From the NCBI GenBank assembly GCA_958295665.1, contig OY282560.1, forward strand, positions 187,101,561 through 187,165,560: DNA of 64,000 nucleotides. Reading direction: 5' to 3'. Below are positions 33,755 through 45,639 of this stretch, piece by piece. The stretch's first letter is position 1; each line of letters begins with the position of its first letter. A model generated the notes under the pieces. The model did no database searches. It saw nothing but the letters and a program-made list of their open reading frames with translations, and was not told where the DNA came from. A program made the translations under genes and the position numbers. Source of the stretch: Tipula vernalis. Its lineage: Eukaryota; Arthropoda; Insecta; Diptera; Tipulidae.

Positions 33755-33950
33755 AGTATTTTGAGATTAAATTCGCGATTTGGGTAGAGACCGTAATGCA
33801 AATCCCACAAATAAGGGTGGTAAATAAATATCAATTGAACACAACTAAACTTTACAAAAAAATATCATTTTTAATAAATAAACAAAAAAATATTATTCGT
33901 TCGTTTATCCCTATCAAACTATAATTTTTTGTCGCCAGATCTACATACAT
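33755..33950 (-). repeat. Dispersed repeat A, copy 2
   Basis: This is the reverse-orientation match of 12200-12395. Shared blocks include AATGCAAATCCCACAAATAA, AACACAACTAAACTTTACAA and ATCAAACTATAATTTTTTGT. Confidence 0.85.
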
Positions 33951-34659
33951 TGATTGTATAAGAAGGTCGAACGCCTCTCGCGAAGAATAGAAAAACATTT
34001 ACCGGTTAGACACAAATTGCAGTAACCAAAGTAAATATGTAACCATCGTAGGCTAGTTAATAAAAAATATGCTCCAATGGTGAATAGATACTCCAATGGT
34101 GCTCCAGATGCTCCAATGGTGAATAGGTAAGGCAACTACGGCCCCATCCAAAAGTATTACCTATAGTAGGCCTATCCATTAGATTGTGATTTTAGACAAA
34201 ATTTAGACAAAAATTCCGCTATACCATATTTTGGTCATTCTGCGAGGCGCTGATGCTAATTTTTATGATCGCTACAGTTTTATTTTATTCCGATAGGTAG
34301 TGCTTTCTCTACATTTCCAATCGGCAATAAATCAAACAATGAAACGACATTAATGCAGTCACAATTAAAACGATTTTAAAAACGATTTTTAGAATTTATT
34401 AGTTCTTGCAGTTCTGAATTTAAAGTTATACCTTCAAACTGTCTATCTTAAGAACCTTATTGACAAGTTCCAAAAGTTCCGTCGAGCATTTAACATCCAA
34501 ATGTTTGTAGAACAAAATAATCCCACGCCCCACCACAACAGATTTTTTTTGGAATAGTTTAATTCTATGAAAAGCCCGCAAGTGCCAAGTCGGTGGTCCT
34601 TTTAAAAACGTGTTGCCGCTAATTGTTCGCAATGATGAAATAACATTCCTAACATACGG
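33951..34659. other. Short repeated phrase, otherwise empty
   Basis: GCTCCAATGGTGAATAG occurs at 34070 and 34111, with shorter CTCCAATGGTG copies between them. No gene is recognised in the rest. Confidence 0.5.
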
Positions 34660-34975
34660 TTGCTTGTACTAACTGACAATTAATAGTATATTATTCAATG
34701 AGCATATAATGATAACTGTTGTTCACGAAGATGAAGTTTACCGACATGATCCGATTGGCGAATGTCGTAAATTATCTGAGTGAATAACAGCCATTATTCA
34801 ACATCAAATCCTCTAAATAATCCTCAAATAATTTCCATCGACATTTTGACGTTTCAATTTAATTATAATGAAAATGGCAAGAGACTACTAGATAAAATTT
34901 CAAATATGAATAACAGTGAATAATGATTAATCATTGCTAGCAGTGAATAATGGATATGATTATAATTAAAGAAAC
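34660..34975 (+). repeat. Dispersed repeat C, copy 1
   Basis: The order ATATTATTCAATGAGCATAT, GATGAAGTTTACCGACATGA, AAATAATTTCCATCGACATT, TTGACGTTTCAATTTAATTA, GGCAAGAGACTACTAGATAA and GCAGTGAATAATG recurs in reverse at 63165-63540. A third, shorter copy is at about 63813-63890. No coding sequence is conserved. Confidence 0.88.
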
Positions 34976-37696
34976 AAGAGTTTAATTAGTATATTATAAG
35001 ATAGTCATGGCCAAAAAATATTTTCTATCTACCTTCAGGGTATATCCTCCATTCAGTCGCAAAATATCAACTTGTGCCTTTGCAAAATGAATAAGATAAC
35101 GATCACAAATCAATATAAGAAAGATATAGTCAAAGAAAATGATTGCCAAAGAGGACCAAGACGTTCAAATTTTTTAGGAAAAGAAATTATGTTGTTCTTA
35201 AAAATGGTAGAACTTTTGGAACCTGTGAATCTTCTTTGCCATTACCGCCACCTTCTTATTCATCTTCACCAATGTAACAACAGAGGTAACAAGTGATTGC
35301 AGTAGATTTGAGTAAGGTGATGTTGCGCAAATTTCAATTTTTCACAAAATTTAATAGTTATGTAGTTATTTTGACCCTGCCATTGAACCTTAAAAGCCTA
35401 GGACATACTAACTAAACTGTTTGGAACATTTTGGCATGATTTAGATTTTAAAGCTTGTGCTTGCCGTTAAATGGAATTAAAAATTCATATTGGCTAAGCT
35501 AATTGAAATTTTTTGATTCTTGCCAATTAATCAAAACTAAAATGAATTAAACTTTTTTGGATTGTGAATTTTTACGACTACTAACAAAATTTCCAAAGTG
35601 GTTTTGATTATTGAAAGTTTTTACTTTCAAATTCATTTGACTAAAGCCGTCATCAATTTAAAATTTTTATTGTATGTTAAGCACAATTGCACAATAATAT
35701 TAAATAATATGTATGCATTGAAATGCTTACCTACCCCATCATAAATGCAGTTAATACTTTAATTTCGTATGCTTATAATTTTATTTGTAAGTATGTCATT
35801 TCGAAAGTAGCATCGCGCTTCTAATTGCGTCAGAACAACGCCGCGGCTGTATTAAGATGTTTTTACTTAACATTCACCAAACAAAAATTTTAATAGCCGA
35901 AGTAGTAAGAAAAATATAAAAAATGAATAACAAATTAACATAAAATCGGTAACATATTTAACCTTAAAAGTCAGATCAACAACACCTGTAAATTGTAGAA
36001 TGGTGATATTGAAATTCATTTTTATATTTTTGGATTTTTCTTTTAATATACGCGGTTTTCAATGTCAATCACATTCACATTGTAAAATAAATTTGTCTGC
36101 CTCTTTGATTTGCGTTGTACAATAACATAAATGAGTAGTTTTCTAAAACAGAACAACGGCTAATAACAAAAAACAGCAAATAAATTATTGCATGTCGATG
36201 TCATAAAAATTCACTTAAACTGAATACTACTATATATAGATTTTCGTTACAGATGAAGCAAGAAAAGTATTTCCTGCAAGCAATTCAATCTACAGGGTCA
36301 TTGAAATGTCTCGTAATTATTTGAAGTTTATGTGTAGTATTATAAATTCCATCTATCGCAAGAGCCTGATAGTGAACGTTTTGTAGATGAAAAAAGCTTG
36401 ATCGATGGAAAGCCAAAGTTCCCAAAGTAACTTTCAACACGGTGTCAACCGCCTTGTTAACATTGGTCGTAATCGTTTTTTCTATGCTACGAGTCATTAT
36501 CAATATAAATACTACAGAGTCTATAAAATGCGGAAAAATACCTGAGAATACCAAAAAAAAAATGTATAAATATATGAAAAATAAAAGTAATGCAATCAGT
36601 CTCGGAATAAATATTTTCTAAAAGTGATGAAAACAACTCAGTGCAACCTTTTTACCTACAGTTAAATCATCATATTCTCAAAAATGCGAATCTGTTAAAA
36701 TAGATCATTGGCCAGGTCGTGATACGGTTAGTTATAAATTTAAAACGTATAATAACCGGAAATGTTGTAAAATAAACGATGCGAATTTTATTTTACAGCA
36801 AATACAATAAACAAAACGGTTAATTTTTTAAATAAAAAGGTGTTTAAGCCTTCAATTCATTTATTATACATACACAGAAATACATCAATATTCACGTTTT
36901 GCCATTTTAATAAACTCACACAATTCTCAATATATTTCAACGCAAAATTATCTTTTGAAAGAAAAATGCATTGTCAACTAATTATAAGTACAAACTACAT
37001 GTGTAGCTTAGGACCCATTAAACATTTTTGGGTACGTACCCAATTTTGTACGGAATTCCAAACCCAACTTATGAAAAATGTATGAGAATAGGTTTAACTA
37101 CAAATATTATTAGACACCCATATATGAGAAACTGTCTGTATAACAAAACGGGTTTCTGTGAACATTTATATTTGCGACTCATATTCTATTGTTTTGTTTG
37201 AGGCTAGATAGAAGGAGCGCCATATTTTACTTTTATGCACGTTAATAAAATATATTCGGATGAAAAAATTGTCATGGTTTGACCAGCACGAAAATATTCG
37301 GATAAAAATGTTTGAAACATCGAAAATCTCGAATAGTATCCAAGTCTACGAAATTCCGAATAATATATGCGAGTGTATTTTCTCCTAACTTTTCCTAAAA
37401 AATTATTGCACAACAACAATGTTTTTGCATTAGCATTGGTGAAAAAACAAGTCATTTCGGCGAGACTCGAACGAACGCGAAAATTAAACATTTTATAAAA
37501 AATATCTTGATTCATCACAAAACATAAAAATTCTTAAATTTTTTGTTAATCATCTAGTGTGGTAAATAAAATAACATAGAATTAGAATAACATGACTTAC
37601 ATAAATGAAATAACGTACATGTACTGCACAGCAGCATTCCTAAGCAATACTAACTATATACTTTCAAAGCGTTTAGCATCAATTTCAGTGGTATCT
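34976..37696. other. Long non-coding stretch
   Basis: Several short frames (35072-35296, 36285-36554, 36840-37085, 37204-37518) are open, but I recognise no domain. No inverted repeat of note is seen. Confidence 0.45.
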
Positions 37697-37938
37697 GGGG
37701 CCCTATTCTCGAATTCCACAACCATTTTCCACATGTGGACATCTGTCACAATCTATGTAGTTATGACGTTTTCAAGCATGGGGAATTTTTTTCACCTGCT
37801 TTTATCCAATCGGAAATATTCCCTTAGTACCCAAAAAATTCCATAGCGAAGTAGTACCGAAGAAATTCCATAGTATTTATAAATTTTGACAGATGTCCGC
37901 ATGTGGGAAATGGTTGTGGAATTCGCGAATAGGGCCCC
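37697..37938. mobile_element. MITE with TIR GGGGCCCTATTC and TGGTAT flanks
   Basis: The left arm starts GGGGCCCTATTCTCGAATTC and runs through CCACAACCATTTTCCACATG to GGACATCTGTCA. The right arm is its complement, ending GAATAGGGCCCC, about 52 matching bases each. TGGTAT lies on both sides (37689-37694, 37939-37944) and may be the target duplication, with two extra bases (CT) on the left. The 140-bp element at 13050 has similar ends. Confidence 0.88.
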
Positions 37939-38017
37939 TGGTATGGCTAGAATCGTTAGATGAAAAAATATTTTTTTCTTTATATCTTTAATAAGGGGGA
38001 GGGGGAGAGGGAGGATG

Positions 38018-38165
38018 CGGTACTTGGACGTGATACAAATATTTTTTTCTGGGTATATTTGGGAGGTACGGTACTTGGACGTGATAAAAATATTTTTGGT
38101 GATAGTCCTTAACAAGGAGGGGGGGGGGCCGATACGGTACTTGGACGTGATACAAATATTTTGTT
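38018..38165 (+). repeat. Three tandem units of ~56 bp with G-rich spacers
   Basis: CGGTACTTGGACGTGATACA and the following AATATTTT occur at about 38017, 38073 and 38130. Between the units lie G-rich stretches: GGGGGAGGGGGAGAGGGAGG at 37995-38014 and a run of ten G at about 38118. The G tracts could form a quadruplex. Confidence 0.8.
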
Positions 38166-38299
38166 CTGAATGCTTCTATGGCCCAATTAAAATTTTATTT
38201 CAATTAATTAATTCAATAAAAAAAATTCATTCAATTAATATAAAAAATTCAATTAATTAATTGATTAATTAATTATTTCAATTTTTCAATCACGAATCA

Positions 38300-38480
38300 C
38301 GATTAGGAGGGCAAAGCTGCGCTTAGAGCTCCGTCGTTAAACCGTACTACGGTTCAGTACTCTACGGAAGTTAAGTATCTACGGATTATCCTGGATTCAA
38401 AAACTGAATTGAAAACAAGATTTACTTTTAATCTAAATATCTCGTGTACCAATCACTTCAAAAATTATCTTTCGATCATT
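38300..38480 (+). pseudogene. Small LINE reverse-transcriptase fragment
   Basis: The frame covering GTTAAGTATCTACGGATTAT reads VKYLRIILDSKTELKT, matching the E-V-K-Y-L-G-V-I-L-D segment just after the polymerase domain in I/Jockey-type LINEs. The preceding sequence (about 38310-38355) is compatible with the same protein. Only about 50 residues can be read, with no flanking LINE structure. Confidence 0.55.
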
Positions 38481-38998
38481 TTTAACAATCATTACACATA
38501 GTCACATACACATCATACACTATACGTAGTATAGTGGTCCAAAACTGAGGAGAAAGGAACTGCCCTTTCGAATTGCTTGGGTTCTTAGAGGCCTCTTTTA
38601 AAGGCCTAAACTATGCAAAGATCTACATTGTAGAGCCAAGCGGCCTTAAAGGCTCTTAAATCTTCGACAGAAATTAGAATTAAAGAGCTGTTTATACTTA
38701 ACTTAACTGGCTTCCAGATGAACTTTATAGTCCGCCACTTAGCGGCTTTAACGCCTATAATAATAGCTTGATAAAAAGATAGAATGCGTATAAAAATCAA
38801 AACCTAATTTGATTCACAAAATATTTTAACAAAATTTTCAATTTTGAAATTTTAATTGCATATAATTATAACTACGCAATGTAATTATAATTAGTTTATA
38901 ATGAATTTTCTTCGTTAAAGATTAAAGGTAACTTTGTTTGATAATGAAGGAGTATTACAATTTTAGAATCACTATTCTGAGATCTGGTTTTTATTATA
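38481..38998. other. Non-coding, no gene recognised
   Basis: A short frame at 38606-38800 (minus) lacks any motif. Nothing else is seen. Confidence 0.45.
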
Positions 38999-38999
38999 T

Positions 39000-41900
39000 A
39001 TAATAATACTGTGGTGTGGATTTTATACATCACACATATTTACGACAGCAGAAAATAACTTACAATTAACAATAAATATTTCAATATCAATATAACAATA
39101 ATTAGCAAATATACAACAATGGACATATATACATAATTAATTACAATATGTACAAGAACTTTGATATTAAGTTACTAATTTAAACATAACCTTTTTAAAT
39201 CTGTTAATGGAACTTATATTTTTTAATTCTGTAGGCAAACTGTTTCAAGTGATAATCGCATTTATTAATCCAGAGTTATTGTAAACATTAGTTCTACTAA
39301 CTGGCAAATTAACGTTCCTAGTTCTCAACGACATAGAAAAATGTAATTTATCATGCAAGTATAATGGTACACCCGATTTAATTATTCGAAAAATAAAGAC
39401 AGCAGTTCTATAACAGTAAAACTCAAACAAGTCACATCCAAGGATTGAATCTTTAAATTCGGAAACATGATCAAACTTTCTAAGGTCATGAACATATCTC
39501 ACACAATTATTAAACATAACCTCAAGTAACCGCTTTGAGGAACTATCACAATTAGAAAATATCACATCACAATAGCAAAATAGGTATAATTAAACTTTTC
39601 ACAAGATATATGCGTAAGTCAACTGGACAAAACTTTTTTATTAGTCTGAGTGAATATAAACCGTAATTAACACGCTGGCACAAAGAACTGACATGATCAT
39701 TCCAAGTAAGTTTTGAATTTAATAGTAATCCTAGGTTATTAACAGTTGGAACAAATGAGATTATATCATTGTTCAAAAATAGCACAGGTGCAATATTATG
39801 CGAATTATTTCTAGTGAGCTTTATTAGCTTTAATTTTAGTTGGATTAATGGAAAGTGAATTATTTTTGGCCCATGACGAAATATTCCTAAGATCTGCATT
39901 AAGTTGGATAACGATTTCCCCCAATTTTAACAAGTCACCACCAATATACAGTTGCAAATCATCAGCATAAAGATGAAATCGGCAATTTAGAATATGCCAA
40001 GGTAGGTCATTTATATAAATGGAAAAAAGTAAAGGGCCTAAAATTGATCCTTGAGGCACCCCAGCAATTACATTACTTGTACCAGAAAGATCATTACCAA
40101 GCTTTACGAATTGTTTACGATTACTCAAATAAGAAAGAAGCAACAAAATAGCAGAATCTGAAAAATTATAATATAACTTTAACTTTTGAAGCAAAAGGAT
40201 ATGATTAACACAATCAAATGCTTTAGAAAAGTCTAGTAGGACTAAAATTCCAAATGAATTACCTTTATCTAAAATAGATAAATCATCAACAATATGCACA
40301 AGTGCAGTAGTAGTACTATGGCCAGATTTGTATCCAGATTGGAATTTGCATAGATAATTAAAGCTATTGAGATGCTGAAGAATTTGAAGTTGTATAATTT
40401 TTTCCAGGACCTTGGATAGGGCAGGCAAAATACTAATCGGGCGAATGTCACAAATATTCGAAATTACATCCTTTTTAGGTAGAGATAATCGATGCCACTT
40501 TCCGCAAATTAGGAAATACTGATTTGGTCAAACTCTGGTTAATGATAAATGTAATTTGGGACAGAAACAAATCAATAAATAATTTTATTACTCTGAAGTT
40601 TACCATGTCATATACCATCGAATCAGACTTAACAGTACGAATTACATTCAATACCATAAGTTCATCGACACAATCAAAAACAAACCCATAACTACTAGAA
40701 CTAATAAAATCAAAATCGGGTAAAGGCAAAACACCTATAGATTCGTTAAGTTTACTGATCCCTACCAAAATTTCATCAGCAGAAAAGTCAATGGCTGCTT
40801 CAGTCGACTTACATGAAATACCTAGTTTCTTCAAATTGCTCCAGGTTGTTTTAGGTTTGTGCAAATTCCCAAAATAAAATATATTTTTAGCTTGATTGAT
40901 GCATTTGTTGGTTTTATTTCTAAAAGATTTAAATGATTCAAAATCGAGCTCTAATCCAAATCTTTTATATTTTTTGTAAGCCAAATCTCTTCTTTGCATT
41001 AAATTCAAAATATGTGCATTTAACCACGGAGCAGTGGGACATTTATTTATACTCGTTTTACGAGGCACACAATTAGTATCTAATTTTAAGAATTTTAAAT
41101 TGAATTCTTCAACTATATCATTCACATCAGGATAAAAATAAAGATTTGACCAGTCTAACGAAAAGAAACAATTTACAAAATACTCATGATTGATTGCTTT
41201 ATAATCAGGAACAACCATATATGAAATTTTATCCCTGGTACGACTGAACTTATAGCAGGCAAAAATCAAGTCATGATCAGAAATGGCAGGAACAGCAAGC
41301 TGCCCAAAAGAAATAATATTATGCTTATCAGCCTCATACAAAATTATCAAATCCAATAGGCTTTTATCCAATCTAGTCGGTTGTAAAGGTAAATAAAATA
41401 AATTATGTAAACTCAAGCAAGCACTTAGTTTATTGGTAATCAACATATTAAAGTTTAAATCACCACAACAAATAATTTTTTCATACTGAGATAAATATTC
41501 AGAAAAAATTATCCGGGCATCAAAAGGCACCCGAGAATAATTTACTAACCCTCAAAGTAGACCTAAAATAAATACCAACACCACCCCATCGCTTATTATT
41601 AATACGATCAAAACGTATTAGTTTATAATTATTGATAAGGAGCGACTTGTTTGTAATTTTGCTGTTAAGAAGAGTTTCAGTTAAAGCAAGAAAATCAAAT
41701 TTGTATAACTCTAACAGAATAGTTAATTCATTAAAATGTTTAACCAAACTACGGACATTTAAATGGCCAAATTTTATAGAACAATTTACATTTACCTGCA
41801 GATTATCACTTGGAACAATTTTACTACAATACAAGTTGTTAGAATTTAACGTGTTGTACTGTTGGCTGCAGTGGTTGCCCGAAACTTCACTCGTGGAGGG

Positions 41901-42415
41901 AATGCTGTCCGAAAATTTGTATTACTAAATTCCCGAATGTGTACACCAGTCGGCCAAGTATTTGGATCAAGAGCCTTTACCCGTAAATCTGCTCTTATGC
42001 CCAATTTGTAGCAAATAAACTCCAGCGATTCAATGTTGCGTTCTTTGGGAATAAGTTTAAATATTTTGCAGTCCTCAACCTCCAAGCATGTTTTAGCCGT
42101 AATAGATATATCATTTTCATTAGTATGAGGATCAAATTTGGAAAGGTGTAACCATACTGTCGGTTCAATGACCTTTACCGCAAAATTTTCGGCAAACTGT
42201 CTGGTACCACAAATCGATTTTCTGTCTTGATGTTGAGGATTTTTATTTTCAACGGCGGGCACAGTAACACTGGAACTCATTGTGAATGATGTCACCTCAG
42301 CAAAGGTTATCGTAGAGGACAAATGATTTTGCATGGACGAATGATTTTGCATGACCGCAGGTACAGTAGATGTAACAAATCTATCCCCAGTTTCCATACA
42401 TGTTTCTTGGTTCAA
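39000..42415 (-). pseudogene. Jockey/CR1-like LINE, ORF1 end and ORF2, decayed
   Basis: Read on the minus strand, an ORF1 tail (42415-41846) contains WLHLSKFDPHTNENDI and ALDPNTWPTGVHIREF, a domain shared by ORF1 proteins of this group. ORF2 then starts with IKFGHLNVRSLVKHFNEL and LALTETLL (41834-41520). It continues after a frame change with CCGDLNFNM, LLDLIILYE and ISDHDLIFA (41530-40475), so its endonuclease motif SDHD is intact, unlike the copy at 28 kb. The reverse transcriptase (40428-39811) has LDFSKAFDCVNH, GVPQGSILGPLLFS and YADDLQLY. The C-terminal region is split into 39899-39567 and 39565-39245, with more readable to about 39175. At least four frameshifts inactivate it. The 5' end stops beside a perfect palindrome at 42449. 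The protein similarity to the 28-kb LINE is clear but distant, so the two are different families. Confidence 0.92.
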
Positions 42416-42448
42416 TTTGGCAAAAATTGTTGTCTCTAATAAGTGAGA

Positions 42449-42544
42449 CTTTTATGCCGTGTCTCTAATAAGGAAAACCGTAAATTTATGACATTAGCAT
42501 GTCATAAATTTACGGTTCTCCTTATTAGAGACACGGTATAAAAG
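42449..42544. repeat. 45-bp-arm palindrome at the LINE 5' edge
   Basis: CTTTTATGCCGTGTCTCTAA and onward to TTTATGACA is followed by a six-base loop and its reverse complement ending ACACGGTATAAAAG. Arms are 45 bases with one or two differences. TCTCTAATAAG also occurs at 42433, just outside. It may be a MITE that abuts or truncated the LINE. Confidence 0.9.
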
Positions 42545-42697
42545 TATTTTCTGGCCTTTAAGCCATAAACTTCTTTTTATTAAGGAAATATATTTGTTGT
42601 CTGTACCATAGAGTAATTGCCAAAGTGTTATTTTACTTTTCGCTTATTTGAGGCTTCTAAATAATTATTACGACCCATTTACTTTTCTTAGTATATT

Positions 42698-42725
42698 CAT
42701 TAGACTTTTGAAAGCAATTCTTTAT
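42698..42725 (+). repeat. 28-bp direct repeat, left copy
   Basis: CATTAGACTTTTGAAAGCAA followed by TTCTTTAT is repeated exactly at 45361-45388. It probably marks a target-site duplication of the insertion between. Confidence 0.88.
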
Positions 42726-44681
42726 TGATTGATTGATTTGATTGATTTCAATGTACGATCAAGCATTAAGCAAGTCTCCCGTATTATAAATGCGAATACC
42801 ACACCACTATACCCATGTTACAACACGACACCATAACTCTCCCTCACCAAGGAAATATGTACCATCATACTCAGCTTTTCATGAAGCCAAACATAGCAAT
42901 ATTCACCTCGTTAAGAAAGGCGCCACATCGATAACCACATAAGTCTAATAGTGTGATATCCGCCCTTGGCCAGGCAGCCATCGTACACCTTTTTACATAT
43001 AACAAAATCGAGGAATGTTAGTGAGGACAGACTCGGCCCATTTATTAATCATAATTCAATTCTAAGCCTTAAGGCATTAATTACATTAAGGAGCAATTAT
43101 ATTAAATTCTTCTTCCTCCAGCATATCCCATCTGAAATAAAATTTTTGAACCATATGTACACTCCAACTAGTTCTAATAGATGTCTCTCCGCTCATTATT
43201 GATGAAATTTGCTAGTTGTTATACCTATCGTCAAAAATCTTATACGAACAGACTATTTGTTATTTATAAATTTTCTAATTAGATATGTAACTTACATTAA
43301 TAGTTTGAAATAAATTGCCAAAAAGCATCACCAAGCCTTTCGCGTTTTATTTCGGTTCAGAGCACAATTCTGAATGAGCTCGTCAAACTGAAGCAAATTG
43401 ATTTTATTGATTTCTGTGTTGTGAATGTATGCCAATTTTCATATAAGTTATGTATGGGGTAATTTTATTGCTGGTTTTATAACATTTATTGTTTAACCAA
43501 CGTGACACGACAAAACGTGAAAATTATGTATTTAGCTAAACTTGGTAATTAAACGTTTAAAACATTTATATAAATTGTTAAATGTAGTCAGTCAATTGAA
43601 ATAATTTTACTCGACAAATTTAAGATTTAGATCTATACCGGAACAGCAACTAATAAACAAATGCAGAATGTGAGAGCAGCTTTTACCTACATGTATGTGG
43701 CTTGTAATTGGTATGACCTTTTTAACACTTATCCCGATTTTATCAGCAGATACATCTTTAATTGGGCTAACACTAGCAAATTCGTTGGACAATTTTTGAA
43801 TCCATTTTATCCTATATGACCAATTGTTCCGATATTTGGAGATGAGGTTATTGCATTTTGCTTTTGGTTGGATTAGGCGTCAATTTATTTAATACCGAAC
43901 CTTTAACTAAATGCTGCTCGAGATTTGGAATAATTTTCTTTGTTGTAGTCTTAAATTTATTCACGAACTTGAAGCTTTATGATTCCGACCGACACATCAA
44001 AGAAAACAAAAGCGCAGACGTTGTTTATACAAAGGTAAAAACATTGAATGGAAGAAATACCATAAAAACATTATTTGCTTCCGACATTAAAACTTTGTAG
44101 AGCGCTCATATTAAGCAATACTCCTGATTCTATAAAAATATGGGAAACTTTTTTCGCTATAATTCGTTATCGCAAATTCCTCAATTACCCACGCCTGCTA
44201 AAGGTGTGGAGGAAAGGACTTGAATTTCTTTAATGAGACGCAATTAGACGTTTCACTCATCTGGCGGCAACATTGGCCATAAAGAAAGCATAAGAATGTA
44301 TGAAACGATTTACCACTTTAGATAGCGTTTTACTAGGTGCGTGCGCATTGAAATTTCGCATCGGAATTGTTAGAACAGTTATAAAAGATGAACGGCTTCC
44401 TTCAATGTGAGGCGCACTAGTACGTATGATAATAATCATAGGAACAGGAAATTCGAAGTATAAGACTAGTTATTGAACTCTTGTCAAAATCACCCACCAC
44501 AAACTGTTCTTAGTGTTACGAAAAAAAAACGTGAAAGTTCATGGAATACTAACTTTCCTGAAGTCAGTACTCGAACAGTGAAAAAATAAAATAAAAATCA
44601 ACCAACAGCTTAATGAACGGAAGAAACCGATACTGCTGTAGCATCAGTAGAAAGCATGAGGGCATATCATCTGTTTATATG

Positions 44682-44840
44682 GATAATCACCCCTATTATG
44701 ATTCAAGAGTCGATCGACAATCGCCATCTGTAGTGCGTTTTCGTTTTTTCATTTGTTAAAAACAATACGAAAAAGGAAAAGGCAACACAGAGTCGTATCG
44801 ACTGTCGATCGACTCGACAATCATAACAGGGGTGAATATT
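44682..44840. mobile_element. 160-bp MITE, AATCACCCCTATTATGATT ends
   Basis: AATCACCCCTATTATGATT and GAGTCGATCGACAATCG on the left match the complement of CGACTGTCGATCGACTCGAC and AATCATAACAGGGGTGAAT on the right. Arms are about 42 bp and the centre is about 75 bp. Confidence 0.87.
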
Positions 44841-45169
44841 AAATTGGTGAGTACAATTGATACAATAATAATTCCCCGTTGTATTCCTAGAACATTCGTG
44901 TTGGTTTTGATTTAATGAATAAAAAGAAAAAATTTACACAATTCATCATCTCACACATGTATGTATTCCAATACGTGTGATGATAAAATACCTGTATAAC
45001 GATAACCGAGAGTACCGTTAATTTTGTTTTTTGAACACGTTTGCTCACGTTTTCCTTGTTCTTAAACACAAAATAGTCCTCCAAATAAACATAAAAATTA
45101 ATTTTACACTAAAACTGACTTATTTTTACTATCACTCACAAAAACAAAACACCGCTCACAATCAAAACT

Positions 45170-45240
45170 ATTTATATATACAATCCACTTTTACACTATT
45201 ATACTACACTATTATACTACACTATTATACTATATAACAC
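45170..45240 (+). repeat. Short tandem repeat, 13-bp unit
   Basis: CACTATTATACTA is repeated three times at about 45194-45232, with a CTTTTA variant in front. It is a small minisatellite within the 2.6-kb insertion. Confidence 0.75.
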
Positions 45241-45360
45241 AACATAACATATAGTAACACTACTTTACTTTAAATTTAAAAATAAAACTTTAAAACAAAT
45301 TTCACTTACGGAGACAGACTAAAACACGTCCATCTCCATCGAGCGTTCATCGCACACCCC

Positions 45361-45388
45361 CATTAGACTTTTGAAAGCAATTCTTTAT
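45361..45388 (+). repeat. 28-bp direct repeat, right copy
   Basis: This is identical to 42698-42725; see that entry. Confidence 0.88.
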
Positions 45389-45639
45389 ATAAAAAAATTA
45401 TGTCAATTATTTACATAATTCGTATAAAACTATTGATATTTGAGAATAGAATATAAAGCACACATTGGTAAGAAATTGTTAGGACAATAATTACGTATAT
45501 TTACTTAATCAGTAAGAACAATTTTGTCAACCTTAATTAAATATTCACACAGTTGCTGTATATGAATAAATACAAGACTTACTTCATGTGAAGTAAATAA
45601 ATACAACTTCAGCAAGGGCTCACATGGCCTCCTCGTGGT

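Larger units (their letters stand above)
42726..45360 (-). mobile_element. Retroelement-like insertion with 28-bp target duplication
   Basis: The segment lies exactly between two identical 28-bp repeats. Its low-coordinate end is TGATTGATTGATTTGATTGA, that is, on the minus strand an (AATC)n-like tail as seen in some RTE-type LINEs and their SINEs. The opposite end on the minus strand starts GGGGGTGTGCGATGAACGCT and has CTCCGTAAGTG soon after. This polarity and the variable-length duplication point to target-primed insertion. I find no reverse-transcriptase motif inside, only short frames, so it is non-autonomous or very decayed. A 160-bp MITE sits within it. Confidence 0.7.

Noticed and set aside
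41632..41928. 98-codon plus-strand frame
   Set aside because: It is antisense to the decayed LINE on the minus strand, whose motifs are clear.
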